Source: Comamonadaceae bacterium
GTDB lineage: Bacteria; Pseudomonadota; Gammaproteobacteria; Burkholderiales; Burkholderiaceae_C
Reading direction: 5' to 3'
DNA length: 33,501 bases
NCBI GenBank assembly: GCA_947451995.1
Contig: CANGCI010000004.1
Span: 1 to 33,501, forward strand
This document shows, in pieces, positions 15,425 to 23,957 of the stretch. The notes under the pieces were generated by a model. That model ran no database searches. It was given only the letters and a program-made list of their open reading frames with translations, and was not told the origin of the DNA. The stretch's first letter is position 1. Each line of letters begins with the position of its first letter. Both the position numbers and the translations under genes were made by a program.

Positions 15425-15560
15425 CACAGTCTTCAAGAAAGACATCAAGGGCGATCACAAAGGCGCGGAAGCACAAGCCAAAATTGCGCACGAGCACACT
15501 GCACAGGCCAAAGAACACATGGCCGAAGCAGCCAAAAAACCTTTGATTGCAACTAAGTAA
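15420..15560 (+). pseudogene. 5'-truncated Ala/Lys/Glu/His-rich small protein
   Basis: From the stop at 15417 the plus frame is open to TAA 15558 and reads ...FKKDIKGDHKGAEAQAKIAHEHTAQAKEHMAEAAKKPLIATK. This is a helical, charged composition like small stress or periplasmic proteins. There is no ATG, GTG or TTG at its 5' end (the only internal ATG would leave 13 residues), and its beginning overlaps the start codon of the divergent L,D-transpeptidase gene. A good terminator follows 21 bases after the stop. I read it as the 3' remnant of a gene that lost its start and promoter by deletion. Confidence is moderate because the fragment is short. Confidence 0.5.
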
Positions 15561-15581
15561 TTGAAACTGTCGTAAGACTGA

Positions 15582-15611
15582 ACTGTCAACTTTTCAAGTT
15601 GACAGTCTTTT
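15582..15611 (+). terminator. Rho-independent terminator after the truncated small ORF
   Basis: ACTGTCAACTT-TTC-AAGTTGACAGT is a perfect 11-bp stem followed by CTTTT. It supports past transcription of the truncated ORF at 15420-15560 and insulates the DUF1328 gene. Confidence 0.85.
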
Positions 15612-15660
15612 GCACACTCTCTCTCACGAAATATTTCACAACAGCCTTTGGAGAAACATC

Positions 15661-15825
15661 ATGCTGAACTACGCCATCGCATTTTTCATCATTGCTTTGA
15701 TCGCCGGGCTTTTTGGCTTCAACCACATCAGCTCAAGTGCCGCCGGTATTGCCGAAATACTTTTTTATGTCTTCATTGCTTTGGCGATCGCCAGCTTCCT
15801 GTTGGGACTGATGCGCCGTTCTTGA
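15661..15825 (+). CDS. DUF1328 (YtjA-like) small membrane protein
   Basis: The 54-residue peptide [53 protein letters not shown] matches DUF1328/YtjA membrane peptides: two hydrophobic helices joined by a short polar turn. ATG 15661 is preferred to the track start at 15610 because TTGGAGAAAC provides a ribosome-binding site 7-10 bases upstream and the family starts with MLxYA. The function is unknown; such genes are often found among envelope or stress-response genes in Burkholderiales. Confidence 0.92.
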   Translation: MLNYAIAFFIIALIAGLFGFNHISSSAAGIAEILFYVFIALAIASFLLGLMRRS

Positions 15826-15843
15826 TAGATGCGATGCGTGGAT

Positions 15844-16923
15844 TTATTTAAAACCCACGCGATCCAACATCTGCTGTACTTTGATTTGATTCATACCCAC
15901 AGCGCTGATGGGCAACACTTCGCTTTTGAAGCTACCACCCGACATGGCTTTCAGGGCAGGATTGTCAAAGCTCACACCTTTCGCAGCAGGCCATTCATTG
16001 TTGCCATTTGCAAAATGGTTTTGAGCTGACGTACCGGCCAAATATTCCAGGAATTTAATTGCGTTGTCGGAATTTTTTGAATTTTTAGCAACCGCACCGC
16101 CAGCAACGTTCAAATGAGTGCCCCAGCTGCCCTGATTGGGAAACACAACACCCACTTTTTCAGCCATCTCCTTCTCTGCGGTATTGGTGGATCGCAGCAA
16201 GCGGGCCATGTAATAAGTGTTGGTGACGGCCACACCGCACTCGCCAGAGGCAACGCCTTTGATCTGATCAGTATCGCCACCAGCTGGATTGCGTGCCATA
16301 TTGGCCACCAAGCCTTTTAACCATGCCTCTGTTTGTGTGGGCCCCAAATGTTCTGTCATGGCACCAAACAAACTCAGGTTGTAGGGGTGCGAACCAGAAC
16401 GAATGCAGAGTTTGCCCTTGAACTTTGGATCTGCCAATTTTTCGTAGGTCTCGACATCCGACTTTTTGTACTTCGACTTGTCGTAAACGATGACCCGTGC
16501 GCGTGTTGACAACCCAAACCAAGCAATTCCTCCGGTGTCAGTGCGTTTGGCTCTGAGATTGTCGGGAATCGCTTCCTCCAACAACTTCGATTTGATGGGC
16601 AAAAACAAGCCATCGACTTCTGCTCGCCACAATCTGGCTGCGTCCACCAACAAAATCACATCGGCTGGTGATGCATTGCCTTCGGCTTTCAGTCGCGTCA
16701 GGATGCCGGCATCGTCCGCATCGACACGGTTGATTTTGATGCCGGTGCTTTTGCTGAAATCGCTGTACAAGGCTTCATCGGTTGGGTAATGACGCGCCGA
16801 ATAAATGTTGATCGAAGCACTGCCCGTTTGTGCCTCTGATGTGAGAAAAGTGCCGCTCAAAACCGCGAAGGCCAGAAGTGCAATCGGGTGGCGAAGACCT
16901 TTTTTGAATGATTTATTGCTCAT
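15844..16923 (-). CDS. fbpA: Iron(III) ABC transporter periplasmic binding protein
   Basis: The 359-residue protein has a signal peptide (IALLAFAVLSGTFLTSEAQ) and the FbpA/FutA fold: ASINIYSARHYPTDEALYSDFSKSTGIKIN, DVILLVDAARLWRAE, GIAWFGLSTRARVIVYD and GVAVTNTYYMARLL. The Tyr-Tyr pair in the last motif is the usual ferric-iron ligand, and the early Tyr/His in YSARHYPTDE also fits. It lies downstream of fbpC on the same strand, with its own Fur box upstream, so it can be expressed at a higher level than the transporter. Periplasmic ferric-iron capture is expected. Confidence 0.94.
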   Translation of the reverse strand: MSNKSFKKGLRHPIALLAFAVLSGTFLTSEAQTGSASINIYSARHYPTDEALYSDFSKSTGIKINRVDADDAGILTRLKAEGNASPADVILLVDAARLWRAEVDGLFLPIKSKLLEEAIPDNLRAKRTDTGGIAWFGLSTRARVIVYDKSKYKKSDVETYEKLADPKFKGKLCIRSGSHPYNLSLFGAMTEHLGPTQTEAWLKGLVANMARNPAGGDTDQIKGVASGECGVAVTNTYYMARLLRSTNTAEKEMAEKVGVVFPNQGSWGTHLNVAGGAVAKNSKNSDNAIKFLEYLAGTSAQNHFANGNNEWPAAKGVSFDNPALKAMSGGSFKSEVLPISAVGMNQIKVQQMLDRVGFK

Positions 16924-16964
16924 ATTGACATTTCAAAATGCTAATTTGAGCAAATTCTACATCA

Positions 16965-16983
16965 AATAAGAATGATTCTCATT
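16965..16983. promoter_or_regulatory. Fur box upstream of fbpA
   Basis: AATAAGAAT-G-ATTCTCATT is an inverted repeat with eight of nine matching positions, close to the Fur consensus (NATNATGATAATCATTATC in three-hexamer form). It is about 40 bases upstream of the fbpA start. Iron repression by Fur is expected. Confidence 0.85.
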
Positions 16984-17000
16984 TGCAAAAAAGCTTTTCT

Positions 17001-18059
17001 TCAATCAAAGGTCACCACATGGTCCACTTCCGCTCGAATGCCAATCCACTCACCTAACTTGTGGTCGTGGTGACTGGGCACATGCGCCAACACAATGTCA
17101 CCGGACTGCAAACGCAATGTGTACAGAAATTCAGATCCCCTGAATGCTTTTCGAATAATTTCGGCTTTCACCTGTGCTTCGTCGTCGTGGACGATGTCAT
17201 CTGCGCGAAGCAAGACATCGCATGCACGATCATCCAGACCACCCACTTGAGAAGCGTCAAGGTCGTCTGTCAGCAAGCCCAAAACCGTTGCTACTTCAAC
17301 CCTTGCACCCACCACCTTGCGGTGACCAGGAATAAAGACCCCATGACCAATGAACTCGGCCACGAAACGTGAGGCCGGACGGTGATACAGGTGATAGGCA
17401 TCATCCCATTGCGCAAGGCGCCCCTCTTGGATGACACCAATGACATCACCAATGGCAAAGGCCTCCATTTGGTCGTGTGTCACAAACAAAGCAGTGGCTT
17501 TGGCCGCTTTCAAGATGCCTCTGATTTCCAATGCCAGTCGCTCTCTCAAGTCCACGTCCAGGTTTGAAAAAGGCTCATCCAATAAAAGCAAATCGGGTTG
17601 AGGTGCCAATGCACGCGCAAGTGCAACGCGTTGCTGCTGCCCGCCCGACAATTCATGGGGATAGCGGTCTTGTACATCTGCAAGCCCAACCAACTGGAGC
17701 ACCTCGCTGATGCGCGATGACTTGAATGCGGAACTTTGTCCGTGAAGACCAAAAGCAATGTTGCCCGCCACCGTGAGATGAGGAAACAAAGCGTAATCCT
17801 GAAAGACCATGCCCATGCGGCGATTTTCTGGCGCGGCAGAAAAGCCGAAGCGGCTGACGACGCGATCTGACAATTGAATTTCACCAGCCGCCACTGGCTC
17901 AAGTCCGGCAATGGCCCGAAGTAAACTGGTTTTACCGCAGCCAGAGGGACCAATCAAGACGCCAATTTGGCCGGCCTCAAGCTTTAAAGAAACACCTTGA
18001 ACCGCAGACTTTGGCTGGCCTGCGTAGCGAACATCAACATGTTGAAGGGTCAAATACAT
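17001..18059 (-). CDS. fbpC: Iron(III) ABC transporter ATP-binding protein
   Basis: The 352-residue ATPase has Walker A GPSGCGKT (residues 37-44), Q-loop VFQDYALFP, signature LSGGQQQRVALARAL, Walker B LLLLDEPFSNLD and the H-loop in LFVTHDQMEA. A C-terminal regulatory (TOBE-like) domain of about 120 residues follows. ATG 18059 (MYLTLQHVDVRYAG) is chosen; the track start at 18149 would extend across the intergenic inverted repeat. fbpA follows downstream, and the fused permease gene fbpB is divergent. The three together form a ferric-iron importer of the FbpABC/FutABC type. Confidence 0.94.
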   Translation of the reverse strand: MYLTLQHVDVRYAGQPKSAVQGVSLKLEAGQIGVLIGPSGCGKTSLLRAIAGLEPVAAGEIQLSDRVVSRFGFSAAPENRRMGMVFQDYALFPHLTVAGNIAFGLHGQSSAFKSSRISEVLQLVGLADVQDRYPHELSGGQQQRVALARALAPQPDLLLLDEPFSNLDVDLRERLALEIRGILKAAKATALFVTHDQMEAFAIGDVIGVIQEGRLAQWDDAYHLYHRPASRFVAEFIGHGVFIPGHRKVVGARVEVATVLGLLTDDLDASQVGGLDDRACDVLLRADDIVHDDEAQVKAEIIRKAFRGSEFLYTLRLQSGDIVLAHVPSHHDHKLGEWIGIRAEVDHVVTFD

Positions 18060-18063
18060 GGTC

Positions 18064-18123
18064 GAATTGTAAGGACAGGCACATCCCTTGGCATTCATGA
18101 CCTCATGATCATCCTTACAATTC
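18064..18123. promoter_or_regulatory. Perfect 12-bp inverted repeat in the fbpC-fbpB divergent region
   Basis: GAATTGTAAGGA (18064-18075) and TCCTTACAATTC (18112-18123) are exact inverted copies separated by 36 bases. Each places the same TCCTTACAATTC upstream of one of the two divergent genes. Each includes TACAAT, a plausible -10 hexamer: for fbpC it ends seven bases before the ATG, so that mRNA might be leaderless. A dimeric regulator site pair is the alternative reading. Confidence 0.55.
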
Positions 18124-18181
18124 ATAAGAAGATGTGCTTGTTCCGACAAGCTTTGCCCTTGACTTTCATTGGATTCTCCGA

Positions 18182-19810
18182 ATGCCCACCCTCCGAATTC
18201 GTTCGGTTTTACTCAGCCTGTTGGCGTTGATCATTTGTTTACCCCTGGTGGCATTGGTCAGTTCATGGCTCGAGTGGAATGCCAGTTCTGCGGGCGTCCT
18301 GACGGCGATGATCGAGACTGTTTTGCCAGGCTATGCGATCACCAGCCTGTTGCTCTGCCTTGGCGTTGCGGTGGGTGTCACCTTGCTGGGCACCAGCACA
18401 GCCGCAGCGGTGACCTTGTTCAAGTTTCCCGGAAAATCTTTTTTTGAATGGGCATTGCTGCTGCCCATGGCCATACCCGCTTATGTGGTTGCCTATGCCT
18501 ATACGGACTTTTTGCAATACAGCGGACCCTTGCAAAATTTCATTCGCAGCCAAACTGGCCTTGAGGGCCGTGTTTTGCCAGAAGTGAGAAGTTTGGGTGG
18601 GGCCATCCTTGTCTTTTCTCTGGCACTGTACCCCTATGTTTACCTGTTAGCGCGAACAGCGCTGAGTGAGCGTGCATCGCAATTGATGGAGGCAGCGCGC
18701 ATGCTGGGGGCGCCCCTTCAACGTCGAATTTTAGAAGTCGCAATGCCTTTGGCCAGGCCGGCAGTTGCCGCAGGAGTTGCACTGGCTTTGATGGAAACGT
18801 TAGCGGACTATGGCGTTGCAAGCTATTTTGGTATTCAAACCTTGACGGCTGGCATTTATAAAGCTTGGTTGGTCATGGACAACCGAATTGCCGCAGCGCA
18901 ATTGGCCACTTTGTTGCTGGGCACAGTTCTTGGATTGCTACAACTTGAAAAAATGGCGCAGGCCCGAATGCGTTTTTCAAGCTTGCGTTCTAATGCACCC
19001 TCATCAGATGCGCAGCCAACTTCTTTAACTGGCCTGTCCGCAATCGGCATGAGCACTTGGTGCGCCCTGCCCCTGTTCTTTGGATTTGTGCTACCAGTGC
19101 TGTTGATGCTGAGACCCTTGATGGCCTCTGATCTCGATGTGCCATGGGCTCGATTCATCGATTGGGCGTTGAACAGTCTTCGATTGGGACTCATGACTGC
19201 ACTGCTCGCCGTGGCCTTGGCCCTGGTGTTGTCGTACAGTTTAAGAACCAAGAAAGACCTCGCCACCAGCATGGCAACAGGATTGATCGGACTGGGATAC
19301 GCGGTTCCAGGGGCTGTGGTCGTGGTGGGCTTGTTATTGCCCGTCACGTGGCAACAACAACGCTGGCCAGATTCCCAAATTGGTTTCTGGCTCACGGCAA
19401 CGGTGTTGGGTCTGATTTGGGCCTACATGATTCGATTTTGTGCTGTCGCCTTGCAAACTGTGCAAAGTGGCTACACCCGCATTCCCAAAAGCCTAGATGA
19501 CTCTTCGCGCATGCTGGGCATCTCTGGGGTCAAACTGCTCACCTATGTGCATGTACCTTTGTTAAAGCGTTCTATCTTTGCTGCCACACTGCTGGTGTTT
19601 GTGGATGTGATGAAAGAGCTGCCGGCCACTTTGGTGTTGCGCCCCTTCAACACAGACACACTGGCCGTGATGGCTTATCAATTGGCAAGAGACGAGCGAT
19701 TGGGCGAAGCCGCATTGCCCAGTTTGGCTTTGGTTTTGGTGGGCTTGTTGCCTGTGATGTATCTCAGCCGTGCCATGAAAAAATCAAGTTCAGCCTCATC
19801 AATCTGTTGA
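18182..19810 (+). CDS. fbpB: Iron(III) ABC transporter permease, fused two-domain type
   Basis: The 542-residue membrane protein holds two MetI-like permease domains in one chain, as in FbpB/SfuB-type iron transporters. Domain 1 has the EAA-like loop EAARMLGAPLQRRILEVAMPLARPAVAAG. Domain 2 has DDSSRMLGISGVKLLTYVHVPLLKRSIFAATLL, followed by VDVMKELPATLVLRPFNTDTLAVMAYQLARDERLGEAALPSLALVLVGLLP. ATG 18182 (MPTLRIRSVLLSLLALI) is preferred; 18134 is an alternative that adds 16 residues and would fit a nearly leaderless mRNA. It is divergent from fbpC and overlaps the end of the convergent radical SAM gene by 12 bases. Confidence 0.92.
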   Translation: MPTLRIRSVLLSLLALIICLPLVALVSSWLEWNASSAGVLTAMIETVLPGYAITSLLLCLGVAVGVTLLGTSTAAAVTLFKFPGKSFFEWALLLPMAIPAYVVAYAYTDFLQYSGPLQNFIRSQTGLEGRVLPEVRSLGGAILVFSLALYPYVYLLARTALSERASQLMEAARMLGAPLQRRILEVAMPLARPAVAAGVALALMETLADYGVASYFGIQTLTAGIYKAWLVMDNRIAAAQLATLLLGTVLGLLQLEKMAQARMRFSSLRSNAPSSDAQPTSLTGLSAIGMSTWCALPLFFGFVLPVLLMLRPLMASDLDVPWARFIDWALNSLRLGLMTALLAVALALVLSYSLRTKKDLATSMATGLIGLGYAVPGAVVVVGLLLPVTWQQQRWPDSQIGFWLTATVLGLIWAYMIRFCAVALQTVQSGYTRIPKSLDDSSRMLGISGVKLLTYVHVPLLKRSIFAATLLVFVDVMKELPATLVLRPFNTDTLAVMAYQLARDERLGEAALPSLALVLVGLLPVMYLSRAMKKSSSASSIC

Positions 19811-21445
19811 TGCTGCTGTGACCCCATGACGGTCTTGTCGCCCACGCAATTTGTGCGCAGTGCTGACTGATTGCTCATGTGAGCTCTGATTTGTAGGCTC
19901 ACCCCCCAAGGGCAAGCGTTCCTGCGCCAAACATTTTGGCCGTGCCCTGGCACCACTTGCCAAATAGTCTTGGAGCAGCGATGCACGAACAGGCGATGAA
20001 TCCATCTCTCTTACCACTGTCAAATAATGAAAGACAGCGTCCACTAAATCCTCGGGTGTCAACCCATAAGTTTTTCCAGTAGACAGCCAAACATGATCTG
20101 AAAAATGCATGAAGGATCGGAACGCAGAAGCAGGCTGTCCAATAGGCGTCAATATCAAGGGCAAGCTAGTTTTGAAGCGTCCCGAATTGGCAATCAAGTC
20201 CCAATACTTGGCCATGCGGGTGAAGCGCTCCAAGCTTGACGCATCCAAGTCCTTGGTTTTTCGCACCACATAAGGTGGTTGATCGTCATAGACCATTTCA
20301 AAAGGCACGGTGTGCCTTGCAATCGGCGTTCCACGCAAACGCTTCAAAATACCCAATTGAATTTCTTGCGGACCAATGGCCATCAGTCGGTCAAAGCCTT
20401 CCGCAAAGCTGTCCAATGTTTCACCAGGCAAACCAAAAATCAAATCGGTGTGAAGGTGTGCATGCGATTCATTGATCAACCATCGCAAATTGGCTTCTGT
20501 CTGGATGTTGTCTTGCCGCCTAGAAATCAGTTTTTGAACGGTTTCATTGAAACTTTGAATGCCTACCTCAAATTGCAGCACCCCAGGCGGATACTTCGCA
20601 ATCAAAGCCTTTAACTTGTCTGGCAAATGGTCTGGGATGACCTCAAAATGCACCAACAAACCTTCTGCACCGGGTTCATTCAATCGATCCAAAAAGAACT
20701 GGAGAATTTGAACAGATGCTTCAATTTTCAGATTGAAAGTGCGATCGACAAATTTGAAGTTTCGCGCGCCACGTTCATACAAAATTTTGAGCTCATGCAA
20801 GAACGGCGACAGCTCAAAAGCCCACGCCGTTTTGTCTAAAGAGCTGAGACAAAACTCACATTTGAATGGACATCCCCTTGAAGCTTCCACATACAACAAA
20901 CGGTTGGCCAAATCGGCGTCCGAAAAGTGTTGGTATGGCAAAGCAATTTGATCCATTGGCGGTTGTTCGCCAGGGATCACCTTCATGAGCGGGGGCGGCC
21001 CCTGAACCAATTGCAAACAAAGTTTCGGAAAGCTCACATCCCCCCAACCTGTGATCACATGATCAGACATTTTCACAATGTCTTGTTGGTCGGTTTCGTG
21101 ACTTACTTCGGGACCGCCCAAAACAATTTTCAAGCGGGGACGCTGAAATTTAAGCAGCCGAATCAGTTCGGTAGTCTGCAGCACATTCCAAATGTAAACA
21201 CCGAAACCAATGACTTGTGTTTGACCTGGTCGCTCCTCGCCCAAGGTGTTCAACAATTGCGACACCATGCCTGGCAATGGCTTCGACAAGGTGAATTCAA
21301 GCAATGCTGTTTGATCTGCCAGTGATTGGCTGCCGTGACGTGCCATGTTGGCCATCAGGTAGCGCAGGCCCAAAGACGCGTGGATGTACTTCGCGTTCAG
21401 AGTGCAAAGGATGATGGTGGGCTTCGAAGTCACAGAGTCAAGCAT
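19799..21445 (-). CDS. B12-binding-domain radical SAM protein (DUF4080-like C-terminus)
   Basis: The 548-residue protein starts with a cobalamin-binding-like Rossmann region (IILCTLNAKYIHASLGLRYL, VIGFGVYIWNV, KIVLGGPEVS, DHVITGWGDVSFPKL). A radical SAM core follows with EASRGCPFKCEFCLSS (Cys192, Cys196, Cys199 binding the 4Fe-4S cluster), then FKFVDRTFN, FEVGIQSFN and HTDLIFGLPGET. The C-terminal part resembles DUF4080. The tail after about residue 500 is polar and poorly conserved-looking. From memory, this family is common in Proteobacteria and uncharacterised; the substrate is unknown. ATG 21445 is preferred to the track start at 21511. Confidence 0.9.
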   Translation of the reverse strand: MLDSVTSKPTIILCTLNAKYIHASLGLRYLMANMARHGSQSLADQTALLEFTLSKPLPGMVSQLLNTLGEERPGQTQVIGFGVYIWNVLQTTELIRLLKFQRPRLKIVLGGPEVSHETDQQDIVKMSDHVITGWGDVSFPKLCLQLVQGPPPLMKVIPGEQPPMDQIALPYQHFSDADLANRLLYVEASRGCPFKCEFCLSSLDKTAWAFELSPFLHELKILYERGARNFKFVDRTFNLKIEASVQILQFFLDRLNEPGAEGLLVHFEVIPDHLPDKLKALIAKYPPGVLQFEVGIQSFNETVQKLISRRQDNIQTEANLRWLINESHAHLHTDLIFGLPGETLDSFAEGFDRLMAIGPQEIQLGILKRLRGTPIARHTVPFEMVYDDQPPYVVRKTKDLDASSLERFTRMAKYWDLIANSGRFKTSLPLILTPIGQPASAFRSFMHFSDHVWLSTGKTYGLTPEDLVDAVFHYLTVVREMDSSPVRASLLQDYLASGARARPKCLAQERLPLGGEPTNQSSHEQSVSTAHKLRGRQDRHGVTAASTD

Positions 21446-21557
21446 GCCTAGATTATCGTGCGCAAAATGAATGCCAAACAAGCTCAGGGTAATCGCGATA
21501 GCCATGTTCAAACGAATGACTCAAACTTGATGTTTGATGATCATCTGAAAGTACCTC

Positions 21558-22661
21558 ATGAAATCAGTTCTTAGATGGGTAGGCGTGCCTATTCTGGCGG
21601 TGGTCGTTTACTTGTTCACCTGGCCCGTACCCATAAAACCGGTGTCGTGGGTTGCACCCAAGGCCCCAGGTTACGTAGGCCCTCACGCGGTCAACGACAA
21701 ATTGAACCATCTCAACATGCTCGACTTGAAAGGCGAAGAAGGGCCTGAGCACATCGCAATTGGACCTGATGGCAAGTTGTACACCACCGTCGCAAGTGGA
21801 AAAATTTTGCAAATGACACCCGAGGGCAAGGAACAAAAAGAGTTTGCCAACACCGGCGGACGAGTTCTGGGTTTTGATTTTGATGCGCAAGGAAATTTGA
21901 TTGCGGCAGATGCCATCAAAGGACTTTTGTCCATCAGCCCTCAAGGTGCCATCAAGGTTCTGACCAACCAAGTCAACAAAGATCCAATTAGGTATGCGGA
22001 CGCCGTGGTGGTCGCCAAAAACGGAAAGATGTATTTCAGCGATGCATCAACTCGCTTCAGCCCTCAAGAATGGGGTGGCACTTTTGAGGCCAGCATTTTG
22101 GACATCTTGGAGCAATCTGCAACTGGCCGTATCTTAGAGTACGACCCTAGCAACCAAACAACCCGCGTCTTGGCGCATGGCTTGAGCTTTGCCAACGGTG
22201 TGGCATTGAACCAAACTGAAACCAGTCTCTTTGCCAATGAAACAGGCAAATACAGAGTTTGGAAAATAGAGCTCAGCGCTCAAAATCTTGAATTGGGTGA
22301 TGGCAAAGTACCTGCAGGCGCAAAGATCTTGTTTGAAAATTTGCCAGGTTACCCAGACAATTTGATGCGAGGTATGGATGGCAAAATTTGGCTGGGTTTT
22401 GCAAAACCTCGCAACCCCACCATTGATGGCTTTGCCGACAAACCATGGCTGCGGTCTCTGACCTTAAGACTGCCACGATCACTTTGGCCCATCCCAAAAG
22501 CTTATGGCCATGTCATGGCGTTTGACGAAGAAGGTCGCGTATTGAAAGACATGCAGGATCCCACCGGAAGCTATCCAGAGTCGACAGGCGTCACCGAAAC
22601 CAAAGATCGCTTGTATATTCAGAGCTTGCATGCAAAAGGTTTGGGCTGGCTTGCCAAATAA
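21558..22661 (+). CDS. SMP-30/strictosidine-synthase-like beta-propeller protein, membrane anchored
   Basis: The 367-residue protein has one N-terminal hydrophobic segment (VGVPILAVVVYLFTWPVPI), probably an uncleaved anchor. A six-bladed propeller follows: GPEHIAIGPDGKLYTTVASGKI, GFDFDAQGNLIAADAIKGLLSI, YADAVVVAKNGKMYFSDASTRF, LSFANGVALNQTETSLFANETG and GYPDNLMRGMDGKIWLGF. These repeats fit the strictosidine-synthase/gluconolactonase superfamily, and the FSDAS and ANGVAL segments are typical. The likely fold places the active site in the periplasm; the natural substrate is unknown. The thioredoxin-like gene follows after 14 bases, so they probably form an operon. Confidence 0.88.
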   Translation: MKSVLRWVGVPILAVVVYLFTWPVPIKPVSWVAPKAPGYVGPHAVNDKLNHLNMLDLKGEEGPEHIAIGPDGKLYTTVASGKILQMTPEGKEQKEFANTGGRVLGFDFDAQGNLIAADAIKGLLSISPQGAIKVLTNQVNKDPIRYADAVVVAKNGKMYFSDASTRFSPQEWGGTFEASILDILEQSATGRILEYDPSNQTTRVLAHGLSFANGVALNQTETSLFANETGKYRVWKIELSAQNLELGDGKVPAGAKILFENLPGYPDNLMRGMDGKIWLGFAKPRNPTIDGFADKPWLRSLTLRLPRSLWPIPKAYGHVMAFDEEGRVLKDMQDPTGSYPESTGVTETKDRLYIQSLHAKGLGWLAK

Positions 22662-22675
22662 ACAGGAGTCACACG

Positions 22676-23140
22676 ATGTTAAAAACATTCACATGGGCAT
22701 TGCTGGCAGTTGCGTTCAGTGCCAACGCTGCGACGGCCCCTTACGACGAATCAGCCAATGCACCGGCACAGATTCAGACAAGCCTTCAAGAGGCCAAAGT
22801 CACCAACAAACCCGTACTGGTGGTCTTTGGTGCCAACTGGTGTGGCGATTGCAAAGTGTTGGACATGTCTTTCAAAACAGGGCCCAGTGCCCCATTGATT
22901 CAGCAGCATTTCAAAATGGTCAAAGTCAATGTTGGCAAATTTGACCGCAACCTCGACATTGCAGAAGCCTTTGGTGTGCCGCTCAAAAAAGGAATTCCCG
23001 CCATTGCAGTGCTGTCACCTGCCGGCAAAGTGATTTATGCCACGCAATCTGGAGAATTGGCCGATGCGCGCAACATGGGCGACACCGCCATCTTTGATTT
23101 TTTAGCCAAGGTGGCAAGCACAAAACCCGCTACACCTTGA
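22676..23140 (+). CDS. Secreted thioredoxin-like protein (WCGDC)
   Basis: The 154-residue protein has a signal peptide (MLKTFTWALLAVAFSANAAT) and a thioredoxin fold with the redox motif NWCGDCKVLD (Cys56, Cys59). The cis-proline lies in KKGIPAIAVLSPAGKVIY. The CGDC centre differs from CGPC of thioredoxin. Start ATG 22676 has AGGAG eight bases upstream. It should work as a periplasmic thiol reductase or oxidase; a partner cannot be named. It is co-oriented with the beta-propeller gene. Confidence 0.91.
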   Translation: MLKTFTWALLAVAFSANAATAPYDESANAPAQIQTSLQEAKVTNKPVLVVFGANWCGDCKVLDMSFKTGPSAPLIQQHFKMVKVNVGKFDRNLDIAEAFGVPLKKGIPAIAVLSPAGKVIYATQSGELADARNMGDTAIFDFLAKVASTKPATP

Positions 23141-23164
23141 TTGCTTACACGGGCACAAACAGTC

Positions 23165-23479
23165 TTACCCGTTCAGGTCCAAGAACACTCGGCCATTTTC
23201 AATTTTGACAGGCCACGATTTGACGGGCTCGGATGCAGGTCCACATTGAACGGAGCCGTCGCGCACATCGAACAAGGCCTGGTGGAAGGGGCACTCCACA
23301 TGATGACCCTCCACAAACCCATCGCACAATTTGGCGTTGCCGTGGCTGCATTCATTGTTGATCGCATACACGCCCTCCTCCAATTTAAAGACAGCGATGT
23401 CATGGTTTTGAGGGGTGACAGCAATGCCTGCCCCTTCAAACAAATCGGCCACTGCGGCCACGTCAATCCAGTTGTTCAT
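23165..23479 (-). CDS. nagAb: Rieske-type ferredoxin of an aromatic hydroxylase system
   Basis: The 104-residue protein has the Rieske 2Fe-2S motifs NECSHGNAKLCDG (Cys44, His46) and VECPFHQALFDVRDG (Cys63, His66) with the correct 16-residue gap. It follows the small and large oxygenase subunits, the same relative order as in the nag (salicylate 5-hydroxylase) and and (anthranilate) operons. ATG 23479 (MNNWIDVAAV) is chosen; the track start at 23533 overlaps the beta-subunit gene. It should carry electrons from a ferredoxin reductase, which is not encoded here, to the oxygenase. Confidence 0.9.
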   Translation of the reverse strand: MNNWIDVAAVADLFEGAGIAVTPQNHDIAVFKLEEGVYAINNECSHGNAKLCDGFVEGHHVECPFHQALFDVRDGSVQCGPASEPVKSWPVKIENGRVFLDLNG

Positions 23480-23481
23480 GG

Positions 23482-23955
23482 TTAGATGGGGTAGATCACA
23501 GAATTGGGAATCATCTCGCTGTCGTACACGCACAGACGTTCAGCGAACTTAAATCCTTCGGGTGTGGACACAATGATGTCAAGATAACGTCCCACGTTGT
23601 AGACGGTGCTTTCTTTGTCCAACTTGGTACGAAACACCGCGTAGTTGGCCTCACTGTAAATGCGGCCTTCTTCTACTTTTCGAACGATGGGTGCGCCCAC
23701 CACGTGTCGCTGATAGTAGGGGTCGTGAAAGATGGTTTCACTGATGCCGTACACCCGATCTTTCAACATCCCCTTGCTGGTCAATGTCAACGTAGCCAAG
23801 GGAAATCCGCGCTCATGATTTTCACGCGGTTGCAATTTGTAAACACACTGCTCTGTGAAGAACTCAGGCCATAAATTCCATTGGCCACTGTCGACGGCAC
23901 TGGCGTAATCGGCATAAAGTTGCTGGATGCCAAACCAAGTTTGCATGTCCACCAT
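23482..23955 (-). CDS. nagH: Salicylate 5-hydroxylase-like oxygenase, small (beta) subunit
   Basis: The 157-residue protein has the cystatin/NTF2-like fold of ring-hydroxylating dioxygenase beta subunits: [63 protein letters not shown] and [34 protein letters not shown]. It lies between the alpha subunit gene (overlap region, 2 bases apart) and the ferredoxin. GGAGG upstream of ATG 23955 decides the start. The subunit has no cofactor and stabilises the alpha3-beta3 hexamer. Confidence 0.92.
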   Translation of the reverse strand: MVDMQTWFGIQQLYADYASAVDSGQWNLWPEFFTEQCVYKLQPRENHERGFPLATLTLTSKGMLKDRVYGISETIFHDPYYQRHVVGAPIVRKVEEGRIYSEANYAVFRTKLDKESTVYNVGRYLDIIVSTPEGFKFAERLCVYDSEMIPNSVIYPI

Positions 23956-23957
23956 GA

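Noticed and set aside
15829-15860. GCGTGG/CCACGC pairing after the DUF1328 gene as a terminator
   Set aside because: The right arm is part of the fbpA coding end, the loop is long and there is no T-tract.
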